The notes beneath the pieces were generated by a model. The model was not told where the DNA came from, made no database searches, and worked only from the letters and a program-made list of their open reading frames with translations. A DNA stretch of 64,000 nucleotides from Bradyrhizobium diazoefficiens (GTDB lineage Bacteria > Pseudomonadota > Alphaproteobacteria > Rhizobiales > Xanthobacteraceae): positions 2,046,001 to 2,110,000 of the forward strand of contig NZ_CP067101.1 of NCBI RefSeq assembly GCF_016616425.1. The letters are read 5' to 3'. The first letter of the stretch is position 1, and every line of letters begins with the position of its first letter. Positions 41,612-50,591 of this stretch are shown piece by piece. The position numbers were made by a program, and so were the translations under genes.

Positions 41612-42870
41612 TTATTGAGCCCATCGAGCATCGGCTGGGTGATCAGCGAGATGCCCTGCTCGGTGGTGCGGAATCGCTTCGCATCGAACTCGGGATCCTC
41701 GCCGACGACGAGCCCTTCCGGAATTTCAACGCCGCGGTCGATCACGACGTTCTTCAGCCGCGCGCCGCGGCCGACATTGACGTAAGGCATGATCACGGCG
41801 TTCTCGACATTGGCATAGGAGTTGATGCGCACACCGGTGAACAGCAGCGATCGCCGCAGCGAGGCGCCGGAGATGATGCAGCCGCCGGAGACCAGCGAGC
41901 TCACCGCCTGGCCGCGCCGGCTCTCCTCGTCGTGAACGAATTTGGCCGGCGGCGTGATCTCCGCATAGGACCAGATTGGCCAGGCGCGGTCGAACAAATC
42001 GAGCTCGGGCACCACGTCGGTGAGGTCGATATTGGCGGACCAATAGGCGTCGACCGTGCCGACGTCGCGCCAATAGGCGACGTCGTTGCTGCCGGAGCGC
42101 ACGCAGGAGGTCGAGAACTGGTGCGCGATGGCGCGGCCGTTCTTGACGAGGTACGGAATGATGTCCTTGCCGAAATCGTGATTGGAGTTCGGGTCCTCGG
42201 CGTCGCGCTTGAGCTGGTCGAACAGGAATTTCGCGTTGAACACGTAGATGCCCATGCTGGCGAGCGAGACGTCCGGCTTGCCGGGCATCGGTGGCGGATC
42301 TTTTGGCTTCTCCAGGAACTCCTGAATCCAGCCGTTCTCGTCGATATGCATGATGCCGAAGCCCGAGGATTCCGCACGCGGCATCTCCAGGCAGCCGACC
42401 GTGACGTCGGCGCCGCTCTCGACGTGCTGGCGCAGCATCACCTCGTAGTCCATCTTATAGATGTGGTCGCCCGCCAGCACCACGATGAAGCGGCAAGCGT
42501 GGGATTCGATGATGTCGATGTTCTGGTACACCGCATCCGCCGTGCCGACATACCACATGCTCTCGGAGACGCGCTGGCTCGCGGGCAGGATGTCGAAGCT
42601 CTCGTTGCGTTCGGGGCGGAAGAAGTTCCAGCCCATCTGAAGGTGCCGGATCAGGCTGTGTGCCTTGTATTGGGTCGCCACCGCGATGCGGCGGATGCCC
42701 GAATTGACGGCATTCGACAGCGCGAAATCGATGATGCGGGACTTGCCGCCGAAATAGACGGCCGGCTTGGCGCGGCGGTCAGTCAGCTCCAGGAGCCGGC
42801 TGCCGCGTCCGCCAGCCAGGACGAACGCCAGCGCCTGACGGGCGAGCGGCTCATTACCGACGGCACTCAT
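41608..42870 (-). CDS. glgC: Glucose-1-phosphate adenylyltransferase
   Basis: Makes ADP-glucose from glucose-1-phosphate and ATP, the regulated step of glycogen synthesis. The 420-residue protein shows the nucleotide motif [20 protein letters not shown] near residues 19-38, the [14 protein letters not shown] segment, and a C-terminal left-handed beta-helix with [15 protein letters not shown] 42870 is used because GGGGAGGA lies upstream on the minus strand; the frame is open for about 130 further codons but without similarity. It precedes glgA in the operon. Confidence 0.96.
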   Translation of the reverse strand: MSAVGNEPLARQALAFVLAGGRGSRLLELTDRRAKPAVYFGGKSRIIDFALSNAVNSGIRRIAVATQYKAHSLIRHLQMGWNFFRPERNESFDILPASQRVSESMWYVGTADAVYQNIDIIESHACRFIVVLAGDHIYKMDYEVMLRQHVESGADVTVGCLEMPRAESSGFGIMHIDENGWIQEFLEKPKDPPPMPGKPDVSLASMGIYVFNAKFLFDQLKRDAEDPNSNHDFGKDIIPYLVKNGRAIAHQFSTSCVRSGSNDVAYWRDVGTVDAYWSANIDLTDVVPELDLFDRAWPIWSYAEITPPAKFVHDEESRRGQAVSSLVSGGCIISGASLRRSLLFTGVRINSYANVENAVIMPYVNVGRGARLKNVVIDRGVEIPEGLVVGEDPEFDAKRFRTTEQGISLITQPMLDGLNK

Positions 42871-43207
42871 GTCATCCTCCCCACTCTCGCCCGGCGCACG
42901 CCGAAGCCATTTGTCGCGAGAAGCCCCGCGCCTTTGGAACCGATAGTAGCGGCACGAATAGTAAATCGTGAAGTAGGTTGTTGGTTGCGAGCGCGGGAAG
43001 CTTAATGCTTTGCCTTGGTCGCCGGTGTCACAGGGACGCGTTGGCCCGCCTCGTATGCCGACGGCCGCCTCGCAACGAGGCATGAACGAGACTTGTGCGC
43101 CGCACGCAAATCCGGGCTCCGAAAATCCGGACTTTGACTTGGCGCAAGGATGTCCGATCATGACGCGGTGATCCTTTTCCAAGCAGACGTCAGACAGGAG
43201 TAAGACG
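42871..43207. other. Divergent intergenic region between glgC and a Tyr/Gly-rich protein gene
   Basis: 337 bases carrying the promoters of the leftward glg operon and the rightward small secreted protein. CAGGAG at 43195-43200 serves the latter. No confident -35/-10 pair, operator or RNA structure was recognised. Confidence 0.4.
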
Positions 43208-43633
43208 ATGAGGATCTGGAAAACGGCAATTGCCTGTTCGCTCGCCGGCGTGGTCATCGCCGGCCAAATTCAGCAGGCGGCAGCAGCCCCGCTGCCGACC
43301 AACGTCGCGAGCATGAAGGCCGCGGTCGGCGAGGATGTCACGCAGGTGCATTGGCGCGGTGGTGGCTTGGGACTTGCCCTTGGCGGGCTTGCAGCCGGCG
43401 CCATCATCGGCGGCGCCATCGCCGGCGCGCCTTTCGGCTACGGTTATTATGGCGGCCCGTACTATGGATATGGATATCCCGGCTACGGTTACGGTTATGC
43501 GCCGGCGTATTACGGCTACGGACCGGCCTACGTCTATCCGCGAGTTTATCGGCCCTATCGCCCCTATTACGGCTATGGCTATTACCGGCCGTACCGGGTC
43601 TATCACCGTCACTATTACCGCCGATATTGGTGA
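43208..43633 (+). CDS. Secreted Gly/Tyr-rich protein
   Basis: A 141-residue exported protein with a signal peptide (cleavage near AAAA, about residue 26), a glycine-zipper-like helix ([21 protein letters not shown]), and a C-terminal half of about 60 residues made mostly of Tyr, Gly, Pro and later Arg (repeats of the YGYG and YRPY kind). Such proteins often insert into the outer membrane or matrix. The function is not known. The ribosome binding site CAGGAG precedes ATG 43208. The low-complexity tail suggests a structural or adhesive role, but that is inference. Confidence 0.75.
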   Translation: MRIWKTAIACSLAGVVIAGQIQQAAAAPLPTNVASMKAAVGEDVTQVHWRGGGLGLALGGLAAGAIIGGAIAGAPFGYGYYGGPYYGYGYPGYGYGYAPAYYGYGPAYVYPRVYRPYRPYYGYGYYRPYRVYHRHYYRRYW

Positions 43634-43805
43634 TCGCACGTGTCGGCTCGCGTGCAAGCCACGCGACCGGGCTCATGCAGGCGAATGCATGACAATCAGA
43701 AACAATGTGTGATGGCACTGCCGGGCGCCGCCCCGGCCGTGTTTGGGAACCCCGGGGAACAACGGGACGTTTGCACCGCCGGGCAGGCAAACCGGGAGCG
43801 GCGCC

Positions 43806-44117
43806 GTGCGAGCGCAGATCGCGTTATTCTTTTGTCTCATTACTTTTTCGCTTTCAATCCTCTCTGTAGCCCGGGCCGAAAGCGGTCTCGCCTCGTATTA
43901 CGGCTATGGAAAAGCCGGCAAAGGGGAGCTGACCTGTGCGCACCGTACGCGTCCGTTCGGCAGCGTGCTCAAGGTGTCCTATGGCGGGCGCACGATCCAG
44001 TGCCGTGTCAACGATCGCGGTCCCTTCATTCGCGGCCGTATCGTCGATCTCTCGGTGCCGGCCGCCCGCGCACTCGGCATGATGAAAGCCGGTGTGGTGC
44101 GAGTCTCCGTGGAATAG
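43806..44117 (+). CDS. Small secreted RlpA-like double-psi beta-barrel protein
   Basis: A 103-residue exported protein: signal peptide (residues 1-25, cleavage near ARA), then an almost complete RlpA barrel (LASYYGYGKAGKGELTC, FGSVLKVSYGGRTIQ, RVNDRGPFIRGRIVDLS). It is essentially a lone barrel without lipobox or SPOR. It shares the VNDRGP and RGR(I/V)xD(L/I)S core with the lipoprotein at 32289-32813. GTG 43806 is chosen because GGGAG at 43794-43798 is ideally spaced; the open frame extends further up without signal-peptide character. A Cys pair (TCAHR and IQCRV) may form a disulfide. Confidence 0.85.
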   Translation: MRAQIALFFCLITFSLSILSVARAESGLASYYGYGKAGKGELTCAHRTRPFGSVLKVSYGGRTIQCRVNDRGPFIRGRIVDLSVPAARALGMMKAGVVRVSVE

Positions 44118-44163
44118 GCCGGCCCGCGCGCTATAGTGTCCCTCAAACGAGGGGAGGGGCGCC

Positions 44164-45333
44164 ATGGCCGGGATCAGGGTCGGACTCGTCGGCTGCGGCT
44201 TCGTATCGGAGCTGCACATGTATGCGTTCCGGCGCGTCTATGGCGTGGATGTCGAGGTCGCAGCGGTTGCCGCGCGCGGTGACCGCATCGTCGAATTCGC
44301 CGGTCGCCATAACATCCCGCGCGTCTATCGCAGCTTCGCCGAACTGATCGCGGACCGCGACCTCGACGTCGTCGACATCTGCACCCCGCCGAACCTTCAC
44401 GCAGAGATGATCGTCGCCAGCATGCGGGCCGGCAAGCATGTGATCTGCGAGAAGCCATTCGCCGGCTATTTCGGCCGCGAGGGCGATGCGCAGCCGATCG
44501 GCAAACAGGTGCCGAAGGCGCTGATGTATGAGCGCGTTCTGGAGGAGATGGACGCGACGCGCGCCGCGATCGAGCGTACCGGAAGGCTCTTCATGTATGC
44601 CGAGGACTGGATCTACGCGCCGGCGGTGACCAAGACTGCGGAGATTCTCAGAGCGACCAAGGACAAGATCCTGTTCATGAAGGGCGAGGAAAGCCATTCC
44701 GGCTCGCACGCGGCGCATGCCGCGCAATGGGCGATGACCGGCGGCGGCGCGCTGATCCGCATGGGCTGCCACCCGCTCTCGGCCATGCTCTATCTCAAGC
44801 AGGTCGAGGCGAAGGCGCGCGGCGAGACCATTCGCGTCGCCAGCGTCACCGGCGACGTCGGCAACGTCACAGCCGGCCTCAAGCCCGAGGAGCGCAGTTA
44901 CATCAAGGCCAATCCGGTCGATGTCGAGGACTGGGGCACGCTCACCGCCACGTTCTCCGACGGTACCAAGGCGACCGTGTTCTCCGGCGACATGATCATG
45001 GGCGGCGTGCGCAATCTGATCGAGACCTACACCAGCGGCGGCTCGCTATTCGCCAACATCACCCCCAACACGCATCTGATGAGCTACCAGACCAGCGACG
45101 AGAAGCTGGCCTCGGTCTACATCACCGAAAAGGTCGATCGCAAAACCGGCTGGCAATATGTCTGCCTCGAGGAGGAATGGACGCGCGGCTATTTGCAGGA
45201 GATCCAGGATTTCATGGAATGCGTGGCGACGGGCCGGCAGCCGCTGTCCGACCTCGCGCTGGCCTACGAGACGATCAAGGTGAACTACGCCGGCTATTGG
45301 GCGGCGGAGGAGGGGCGAAGGGTGGTGCTGTAG
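44164..45333 (+). CDS. Gfo/Idh/MocA-family oxidoreductase
   Basis: A 389-residue NAD(P)-dependent oxidoreductase with the Rossmann motif GLVGCGFVSE near residues 8-17, the conserved CEKPFAG segment near residue 95 and a C-terminal alpha/beta substrate domain. Family members oxidise or reduce sugars, inositols and related polyols; the substrate here cannot be told. ATG 44164 has GAGGGG upstream. It ends opposite a minus-strand binding protein gene with a perfect hairpin between them. Confidence 0.9.
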   Translation: MAGIRVGLVGCGFVSELHMYAFRRVYGVDVEVAAVAARGDRIVEFAGRHNIPRVYRSFAELIADRDLDVVDICTPPNLHAEMIVASMRAGKHVICEKPFAGYFGREGDAQPIGKQVPKALMYERVLEEMDATRAAIERTGRLFMYAEDWIYAPAVTKTAEILRATKDKILFMKGEESHSGSHAAHAAQWAMTGGGALIRMGCHPLSAMLYLKQVEAKARGETIRVASVTGDVGNVTAGLKPEERSYIKANPVDVEDWGTLTATFSDGTKATVFSGDMIMGGVRNLIETYTSGGSLFANITPNTHLMSYQTSDEKLASVYITEKVDRKTGWQYVCLEEEWTRGYLQEIQDFMECVATGRQPLSDLALAYETIKVNYAGYWAAEEGRRVVL

Positions 45334-45346
45334 GGGCGGCGCGTTT

Positions 45347-45379
45347 CTCTTACCCTCCCCTTCCAGGGGAGGGTAAGAG
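45347..45379. terminator. Perfect palindrome between convergent genes, probable bidirectional terminator/repeat
   Basis: CTCTTACCCTCCCC (45347-45360) pairs perfectly with GGGGAGGGTAAGAG (45366-45379) around a TTCCA loop. It lies between the 3' ends of the Gfo/Idh gene and the minus-strand receptor gene. Its kin at 19219-19248 indicates a dispersed repeat recruited as a terminator. Confidence 0.7.
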
Positions 45380-45402
45380 CACCACTCGCGCCGCACATCG
45401 GC

Positions 45403-46713
45403 TCAGGCCCCGTAAGTCGAGCCCTTCGGTAGCGGAAACACCGGCTCCCGCGTGCGGATATTGGTCGGCCACACCACCGAGATGTGCTCGCCGGCGTTCT
45501 GCATCACCACCGGCGTCGAGCGTTCGTTCTGTCCGGAGAGCGGCGTGCCTGGCGGGAAGAATTTCACGCCATAGCCCTGGATGGTGCCGCCGGCGGGAAT
45601 GTCGACGTCGAGCGCGGCTTTCCGAATGGCTTCGGGCTCGAAGCTGCCGTACTTCTCCTTGGCCACCGGCAGCACGTTATTGAGCAGCACCCAGGTCTGG
45701 TTGAAGCCCATCGAGCAGTGCGGCGGCACGTCGGTGGCGCCGGTCTTGGCCTTGTAGCGCGTGACCATCGCGTTGATCAGCTCGCCCATGCCCGGCGCGA
45801 GCTTTTTCGGATCGAGCAGCTGCGCCGGCACCGGATCGATGTTGCAGAAATTGTCGATGTCGGTCCCGAACGTGGCGCGCAGCTTGTCGAGCTGGCTGTA
45901 GCCCGCCCCGGCGCCGAACAGCATCTTGAAGCGCAACCCGCTCTCGCGGGCCTGGCGCAGGAACAGGGTGATATCGGGGTTATAGCCGGCATGCGAGATC
46001 ACGTCGGCCTTGGCGCGCTTGATCTTCGTGACGAGCACCGAGAGGTCGGGTGCGGAAGCCGAATAGCCTTCGCGCAGCACGACCTGGATGCCGGCCTGCT
46101 TGGCATAGGCCTCGTCCGCCGCGGCGACGCCGACGCCATAGGGGCCGTCCTCGTGGATCAGCGCGACCTTGATGTCCTTCGGCTCCATGCCGAGCTTGGC
46201 TTTCGCGTGCTCGGCGAGGAAGCCGGCGAAGGCCTGGCCGTACTGGTCTGAATGGATCTGCGCGCGAAACACGTATTTCAGGTTCTTGTCCTTGAATACG
46301 GCGGTCGAGACCGCGGTCGTGATCCAGAGGATCTTCTTCTGCTGCTCGACCTTCGCCGCCATCGGCACGGCATGCGCGCTGGAATAGACGCCGTTGATGA
46401 TGTCGATCTTTTCCTGGCTGATCAGCCGCTCGGCCTCGTTGATCGCTACATCCGCCTTGCTCTGGGAATCCGCCGCCACCGGCACGATCTTGGTCTTGCC
46501 GCCGATGCCCCCCTTCTCGTTGACGAGATCGATGGCGATCTGCGCGCCGACCGAGGAGGCGACCGAGCCGCCGGCGGCGAAGGGGCCGGTGAGGTCGTAG
46601 ATCAGGCCGATGCGCAAATTCTCGGCCTGTGCCTGGGCCCGTGTCCAATCGAGGCTGAGTGCGGCGGCGGCAGCCGCCGAGCTCTTCAGCAGCTGCCTGC
46701 GTGAAGTCGGCAT
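45403..46713 (-). CDS. Orphan Liv-type ABC substrate-binding protein with Tat signal
   Basis: A 436-residue periplasmic binding protein of the Peripla_BP_6 fold. The signal sequence carries SRRQLLKSS, a twin-arginine motif, before a hydrophobic run ending AQAQA, so export by Tat is likely. The mature protein starts NLRIGLIYDLTGPFAAGGS and is paralogous to the receptor at 22910-24220. ATG 46713 follows GGGAGG. No transporter genes adjoin it in the same operon, so it may feed the Liv system at 46908-51467 or another one. Confidence 0.9.
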   Translation of the reverse strand: MPTSRRQLLKSSAAAAAALSLDWTRAQAQAENLRIGLIYDLTGPFAAGGSVASSVGAQIAIDLVNEKGGIGGKTKIVPVAADSQSKADVAINEAERLISQEKIDIINGVYSSAHAVPMAAKVEQQKKILWITTAVSTAVFKDKNLKYVFRAQIHSDQYGQAFAGFLAEHAKAKLGMEPKDIKVALIHEDGPYGVGVAAADEAYAKQAGIQVVLREGYSASAPDLSVLVTKIKRAKADVISHAGYNPDITLFLRQARESGLRFKMLFGAGAGYSQLDKLRATFGTDIDNFCNIDPVPAQLLDPKKLAPGMGELINAMVTRYKAKTGATDVPPHCSMGFNQTWVLLNNVLPVAKEKYGSFEPEAIRKAALDVDIPAGGTIQGYGVKFFPPGTPLSGQNERSTPVVMQNAGEHISVVWPTNIRTREPVFPLPKGSTYGA

Positions 46714-46907
46714 CCTATCCTCCCTCAAAACCGTCTTATGACTTTATCTTGTTATTTTTTGCGAAGTATGGGGAGCGGGACGGCGGAAAGTCAACATCGT
46801 CCAAGGTCGATACGGAGCGGCCGCGGCGCACAACGCATCTGCGAAAGGCGAAGAAAGGCCCACCGCCCCGGGGCGGAGCGATGGGCTCTGTGTCGGCGCG
46901 AGCTGAC

Positions 46908-48143
46908 TTACTGCGACAGCTTCACGAAGTTCGGAAACTTCAGCTTGCCTTCCGCGATCTTCTCGGGCCAGACCACGACCTGCTTCTCGTTCTGCCACTG
47001 GAAGACGAGGCCGGTCACGTATCCCGGGCCGGACTTGATGCCGTGAGTGAACTCGTCGCTCTTGCCGTAGAACTGGATCCGGCCGATCGTGCCCTCGTAG
47101 TCGGTTTTCTCGAGCTCCGTGACCATCTTGTCGGGATCGGTCGAGCCAGCGCGCTTGATCGCGTCGGTGATCATGTAGACATCGTCATAGGCGGTATAGC
47201 CGGTATAGGCCGGCGGCGATCCGAACTTGGCCTTGAAGGCGGCCGCGAAAGGCTTTGTCTTCGGAGTCACCGCGACGTCGGGCGTTGCGACCGCCAGCGA
47301 CGGTATGCCGTCGGCGGCGCCATTGGTGTCCTTCCAGAAAGTCGGGCTCAGCGCCTGCGCGCTGATGCCGAACATCGGGATCGGCACCTGCTGGTTCTTC
47401 CACTGCACCGTCGGCTGGACGCCGACATGCGAGATGCCGGTGACGATCACGTCCGGCTTCTTGCTCTCGATGTTGTTGAAGATCGGCGTGAAGTCGGTGG
47501 TGTCGGGCGAGAAGCGCACGTGCTCGACGACCTTGAGCCCGACCTTCGGCAGGCAGGCCTCGTAGCCGACGTCGAGCGGCTTGGTCCATGCCGCGTCCTC
47601 GCTCATGATCGCGGCCGTCTTGAACTTGAGCTTGTCGACCAGAAGCTCCTTGGCGGCGTCGCAGACGAGCTGGGCCTGGGCTGCCGACGTCAGATAGCCG
47701 TGGAACGTGTATTTGTTCTTCTCGTAGTCGTTGTGGATCGCCTTGGTGATCTCGTTCGAGGCAGCGCCGGGCGTGATCAGCGGCATCTTCAGCCGCGCCG
47801 CCCAGGGCTCCAGCGCCAGCACGACCTCGCTGATGTAGCTCGCGATCACCGCCGAGACCTTGTCCTCGCTCACCGCGCGCTGAAAGGCGCGCACCGAGTC
47901 GGCCGACGAGCTCTTGTTGTCATAGGTGACGATCTCGATCTTGCGACCCAGGACGCCGCCCTTGGCGTTGATCTCGTCCGCGGCGATCTGCGCGCCGCCG
48001 GGCGTCGCCGCGCCGGCGATCGACTGCACCTCGGCGATGACGCCGATCTTGATCGGATCCTTCGACTGCGCGTAGGCGGGCGCGGCGAGGCACAGCGCCA
48101 GCGCGGAGACGAGGAAGCTGCTGCCGAGAACTGATGGTCGCAT
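46908..48143 (-). CDS. Liv-type ABC substrate-binding protein
   Basis: A 411-residue periplasmic receptor with a Sec signal peptide (cleavage near AYAQS, residue 27). The mature part starts PIKIGVIAEVQSIAGAATPGG and includes the ASYISEVVLALEPWA region that lines the ligand cleft. It is more divergent from the receptor at 45403 than that one is from the receptor at 22910. It is the last gene of a five-function minus-strand operon with a fused ATPase and two permeases. The ligand is unknown. Confidence 0.92.
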   Translation of the reverse strand: MRPSVLGSSFLVSALALCLAAPAYAQSKDPIKIGVIAEVQSIAGAATPGGAQIAADEINAKGGVLGRKIEIVTYDNKSSSADSVRAFQRAVSEDKVSAVIASYISEVVLALEPWAARLKMPLITPGAASNEITKAIHNDYEKNKYTFHGYLTSAAQAQLVCDAAKELLVDKLKFKTAAIMSEDAAWTKPLDVGYEACLPKVGLKVVEHVRFSPDTTDFTPIFNNIESKKPDVIVTGISHVGVQPTVQWKNQQVPIPMFGISAQALSPTFWKDTNGAADGIPSLAVATPDVAVTPKTKPFAAAFKAKFGSPPAYTGYTAYDDVYMITDAIKRAGSTDPDKMVTELEKTDYEGTIGRIQFYGKSDEFTHGIKSGPGYVTGLVFQWQNEKQVVVWPEKIAEGKLKFPNFVKLSQ

Positions 48144-48182
48144 GGTCGTTTCCCTTTCTGTGTTCTTGTTGATGTAGACGGC

Positions 48183-49664
48183 TTAGAGAAAATCGGCGCC
48201 GGCCTCGCTTGCGAAGCGGCCGGGGTCGCCCTCCCAGACGATTCTTGCATGCTCCAGCACATAGACGCGATCGGCGTGCGGCAACGCGAAGGTGACGTTC
48301 TGCTCGCCGAGCAGCACCGTGATCGACGTGGTCTGCCGCAGCTTCGTCAGCGCCTTGGACAATTGCTCGAGAATGACGGGGGCAAGGCCGAGCGTCGGCT
48401 CGTCCAGGATCAGGATCTGCGGCTGCATCATCAGCGCACGGCCGATCGCCAGCATCTGCTGCTCGCCGCCGGAGAGCGTCTGCGCCATCTGGCTCTGGCG
48501 CTCCTTCAGGATCGGGAACAGCTCGAACAGCCAGGAGAGCTGCGAGGCGCGCTTGTCCTCGGTGAGGTGCTGGCCGCCGAGATCGAGATTTTCCCGCACG
48601 CTCATTTCGCCGAACAGCTCGCGCGATTCCGGGCACTGCACGAGACCGCTGCGCGCGATCTTCGCAGGGCTTGTGCCGCGCAGGCTGTCGCCGCCGCGGA
48701 CGATCTCGCCGCTATAGGGCAGGAAGCCGGAGATGGTGTTGAACAGCGTCGTCTTGCCGGCGCCGTTGAGGCCGACGATCGAGACGAACTCGCCCTCGTG
48801 GACGTGGATCGAGACGTTCTCCAGCGCCTGCGCCTTGCCATAGAACACGCTGACATTCTCGACCCGGAGCAGCGGCACCTTGTCCTTGAAGCTGGTTTCG
48901 GGCCGCGCATGGGTCTCGATGGCGCCGCCGAGATAGACCCGGCGCACCGTCTCGTTCTTCATGACGTCCTCGGCCTTGCCGGTGATGATCTCCTCGCCGA
49001 GATACATCGCGAGCACCCGGTCGACCAGCGCGGCGACGCTCTTGACGTTGTGGTCGACCAGCATCACCGCGCGGCCTTCGTCACGGAAGCTGCGGATCAG
49101 GTCGGAGAAGATGTCGACTTCGGCCCGCGTCAGGCCGGCAAAGGGCTCGTCCACCAGCACGACCTTGGGATCGCGTGCGATCGCTTTCGCAAGCTCGAGC
49201 CGGCGGAGGTCGGCGAAGGGCAGGGTCGGCGGGCGGCGATTCATCACAGTTCCAAGCCCGACGCGCTCGGCGATCCATTTGGCGCGCTCGACCAGGGCCT
49301 TGTCCGGGAACAGCATGAACAGGCTGTCGGGCAGCAGCGCGACCAGAATGTTCTCCAGCACCGTCTGCCGGTTCAGCGGCCGCGAATGCTGGAAAACCAT
49401 GCCAAAGCCCTTGCGCGCGATCTTGTGCGCGGGCAGGCCGGCGACGTTCTCGCCCTCGAAGATCACCTCGCCCGAGGTTGGGCGTTCGATCCCCATCACG
49501 CTCTTCATTGCCGTCGACTTGCCCGAGCCGTTCGGTCCGATCAGGCCAAAAATCTCGCCGCTGTTGACCTCGAAGCCGAGATTCTTCACCGCGGTCAGGC
49601 CGCCGAAGCGCTTGGTCAGCCCGCGGACCTCGAGCACGGCCCGGTTCGAAAGCCTCATATCCAT
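48183..49664 (-). CDS. Fused LivG-LivF ATPase of a Liv-type ABC transporter
   Basis: A 493-residue protein with two complete nucleotide-binding domains in one chain. Domain 1 (to about residue 245): Walker A GPNGSGKS, Walker B VVLVDEPFAGL, but the signature region reads LPFADLRRLELAKA instead of LSGGQ. Domain 2 (from about 262): Walker A GLNGAGKT, LivF-type CPESRELFGEM, signature LSGGEQQM, Walker B LILDEPTLGLAP. Normally these are separate LivG and LivF proteins. ATG 49664 overlaps the stop of the upstream permease gene (TGATG). The fused chain fixes a 1:1 LivG:LivF pairing. Confidence 0.93.
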   Translation of the reverse strand: MDMRLSNRAVLEVRGLTKRFGGLTAVKNLGFEVNSGEIFGLIGPNGSGKSTAMKSVMGIERPTSGEVIFEGENVAGLPAHKIARKGFGMVFQHSRPLNRQTVLENILVALLPDSLFMLFPDKALVERAKWIAERVGLGTVMNRRPPTLPFADLRRLELAKAIARDPKVVLVDEPFAGLTRAEVDIFSDLIRSFRDEGRAVMLVDHNVKSVAALVDRVLAMYLGEEIITGKAEDVMKNETVRRVYLGGAIETHARPETSFKDKVPLLRVENVSVFYGKAQALENVSIHVHEGEFVSIVGLNGAGKTTLFNTISGFLPYSGEIVRGGDSLRGTSPAKIARSGLVQCPESRELFGEMSVRENLDLGGQHLTEDKRASQLSWLFELFPILKERQSQMAQTLSGGEQQMLAIGRALMMQPQILILDEPTLGLAPVILEQLSKALTKLRQTTSITVLLGEQNVTFALPHADRVYVLEHARIVWEGDPGRFASEAGADFL

Positions 49665-50590
49665 CACGAACGAGCCTCGCGCGAGAGGGCCGCTCCGAGA
49701 AAGCCGCCGGGGAAGAACAGTACGACGAGCAGGGCGACCGCCGAGACGATGAAAGTCGCAAGTTCACCCGTCGGCCGCAGGAACTCGCCGGCGACGATCA
49801 GGAAGATCGCGCCGAGCGCCGCGCCAAGTACGGTGCGCCGGCCGCCGAGCACGGCCGAGACGATCACGTTCACCCCGACCGCGACGTCGACCACGGTGCC
49901 GACAGAGGCGGTGCCGAAATAGAACACCAGCAGCGCGCCCGATAGCCCCGAGAAGAACGCGCTGACGACGAAGGCCGCGAGCTTGTGCTTGACGATGTTG
50001 AAGCCGAGCGCGCCGGCCTGCACCGGGTCCTGGCCGCTCGCCTGCAGCACCAGGCCGATCGGCGATTGCGACAGGCCGTAGAGGATTGCCGCCGAGATCG
50101 TCATGAAGCCGAGCGCAATCCAGTAATTCGTGCCGGCATTAATGCTGATGACGTCGGGGATCGTGAGACCGATCTCGCCGCCGGTGAGGTCGGCGAACAC
50201 GACGATGAAGTTCTGCAGCATCAGCACCGCGACCAGCGTGGTCAGGCCGAAATAAGGCCCGCGCACACGCAGCGCCGGCAGCGCCAGCACCAGGCCGGCG
50301 ATGACGGAGGCGAGAGCGCCGAGGACGATGCAGGGATAAACCGACCAGCCGAATTGGGCATTCAGGATGCCGGCCGTATAGGCGCCGACACCGATCAGGA
50401 AGGTCGGCCCGAAATTCACTTCGCCGGCAAAGCCGAACAACAGGTCCCACGCCATCGCGAACACGCCGAAGTAGAAGGCGACGGTGAGCAGCCCCAGCAC
50501 GTAGCCGGAGACGTAGAGCGGCAGCGTGGCAGCAATGATGACGAGCGCGAGCGAGATGAAGAACAGGCGCGAGGTGAAGAAAGCGGACAT
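49664..50590 (-). CDS. Liv-type ABC transporter permease (LivM-like)
   Basis: A 308-residue inner-membrane permease with eight or more helices. FGFAGEVNFGPTFLIGVGAY near residues 52-71 corresponds to the LivM SLGHxxF region, and a VLGGRRTVLGAALGA loop lies near residue 250. It follows the LivH-like permease by one base and overlaps the fused ATPase gene, all in one operon. Confidence 0.92.
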   Translation of the reverse strand: MSAFFTSRLFFISLALVIIAATLPLYVSGYVLGLLTVAFYFGVFAMAWDLLFGFAGEVNFGPTFLIGVGAYTAGILNAQFGWSVYPCIVLGALASVIAGLVLALPALRVRGPYFGLTTLVAVLMLQNFIVVFADLTGGEIGLTIPDVISINAGTNYWIALGFMTISAAILYGLSQSPIGLVLQASGQDPVQAGALGFNIVKHKLAAFVVSAFFSGLSGALLVFYFGTASVGTVVDVAVGVNVIVSAVLGGRRTVLGAALGAIFLIVAGEFLRPTGELATFIVSAVALLVVLFFPGGFLGAALSREARS

Positions 50591-50591
50591 C

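Noticed and set aside
43440..43633. Tandem TATGGCTA-like DNA repeats as a minisatellite
   Set aside because: They are the coding repeats of the Tyr/Gly-rich tail, irregular at DNA level.
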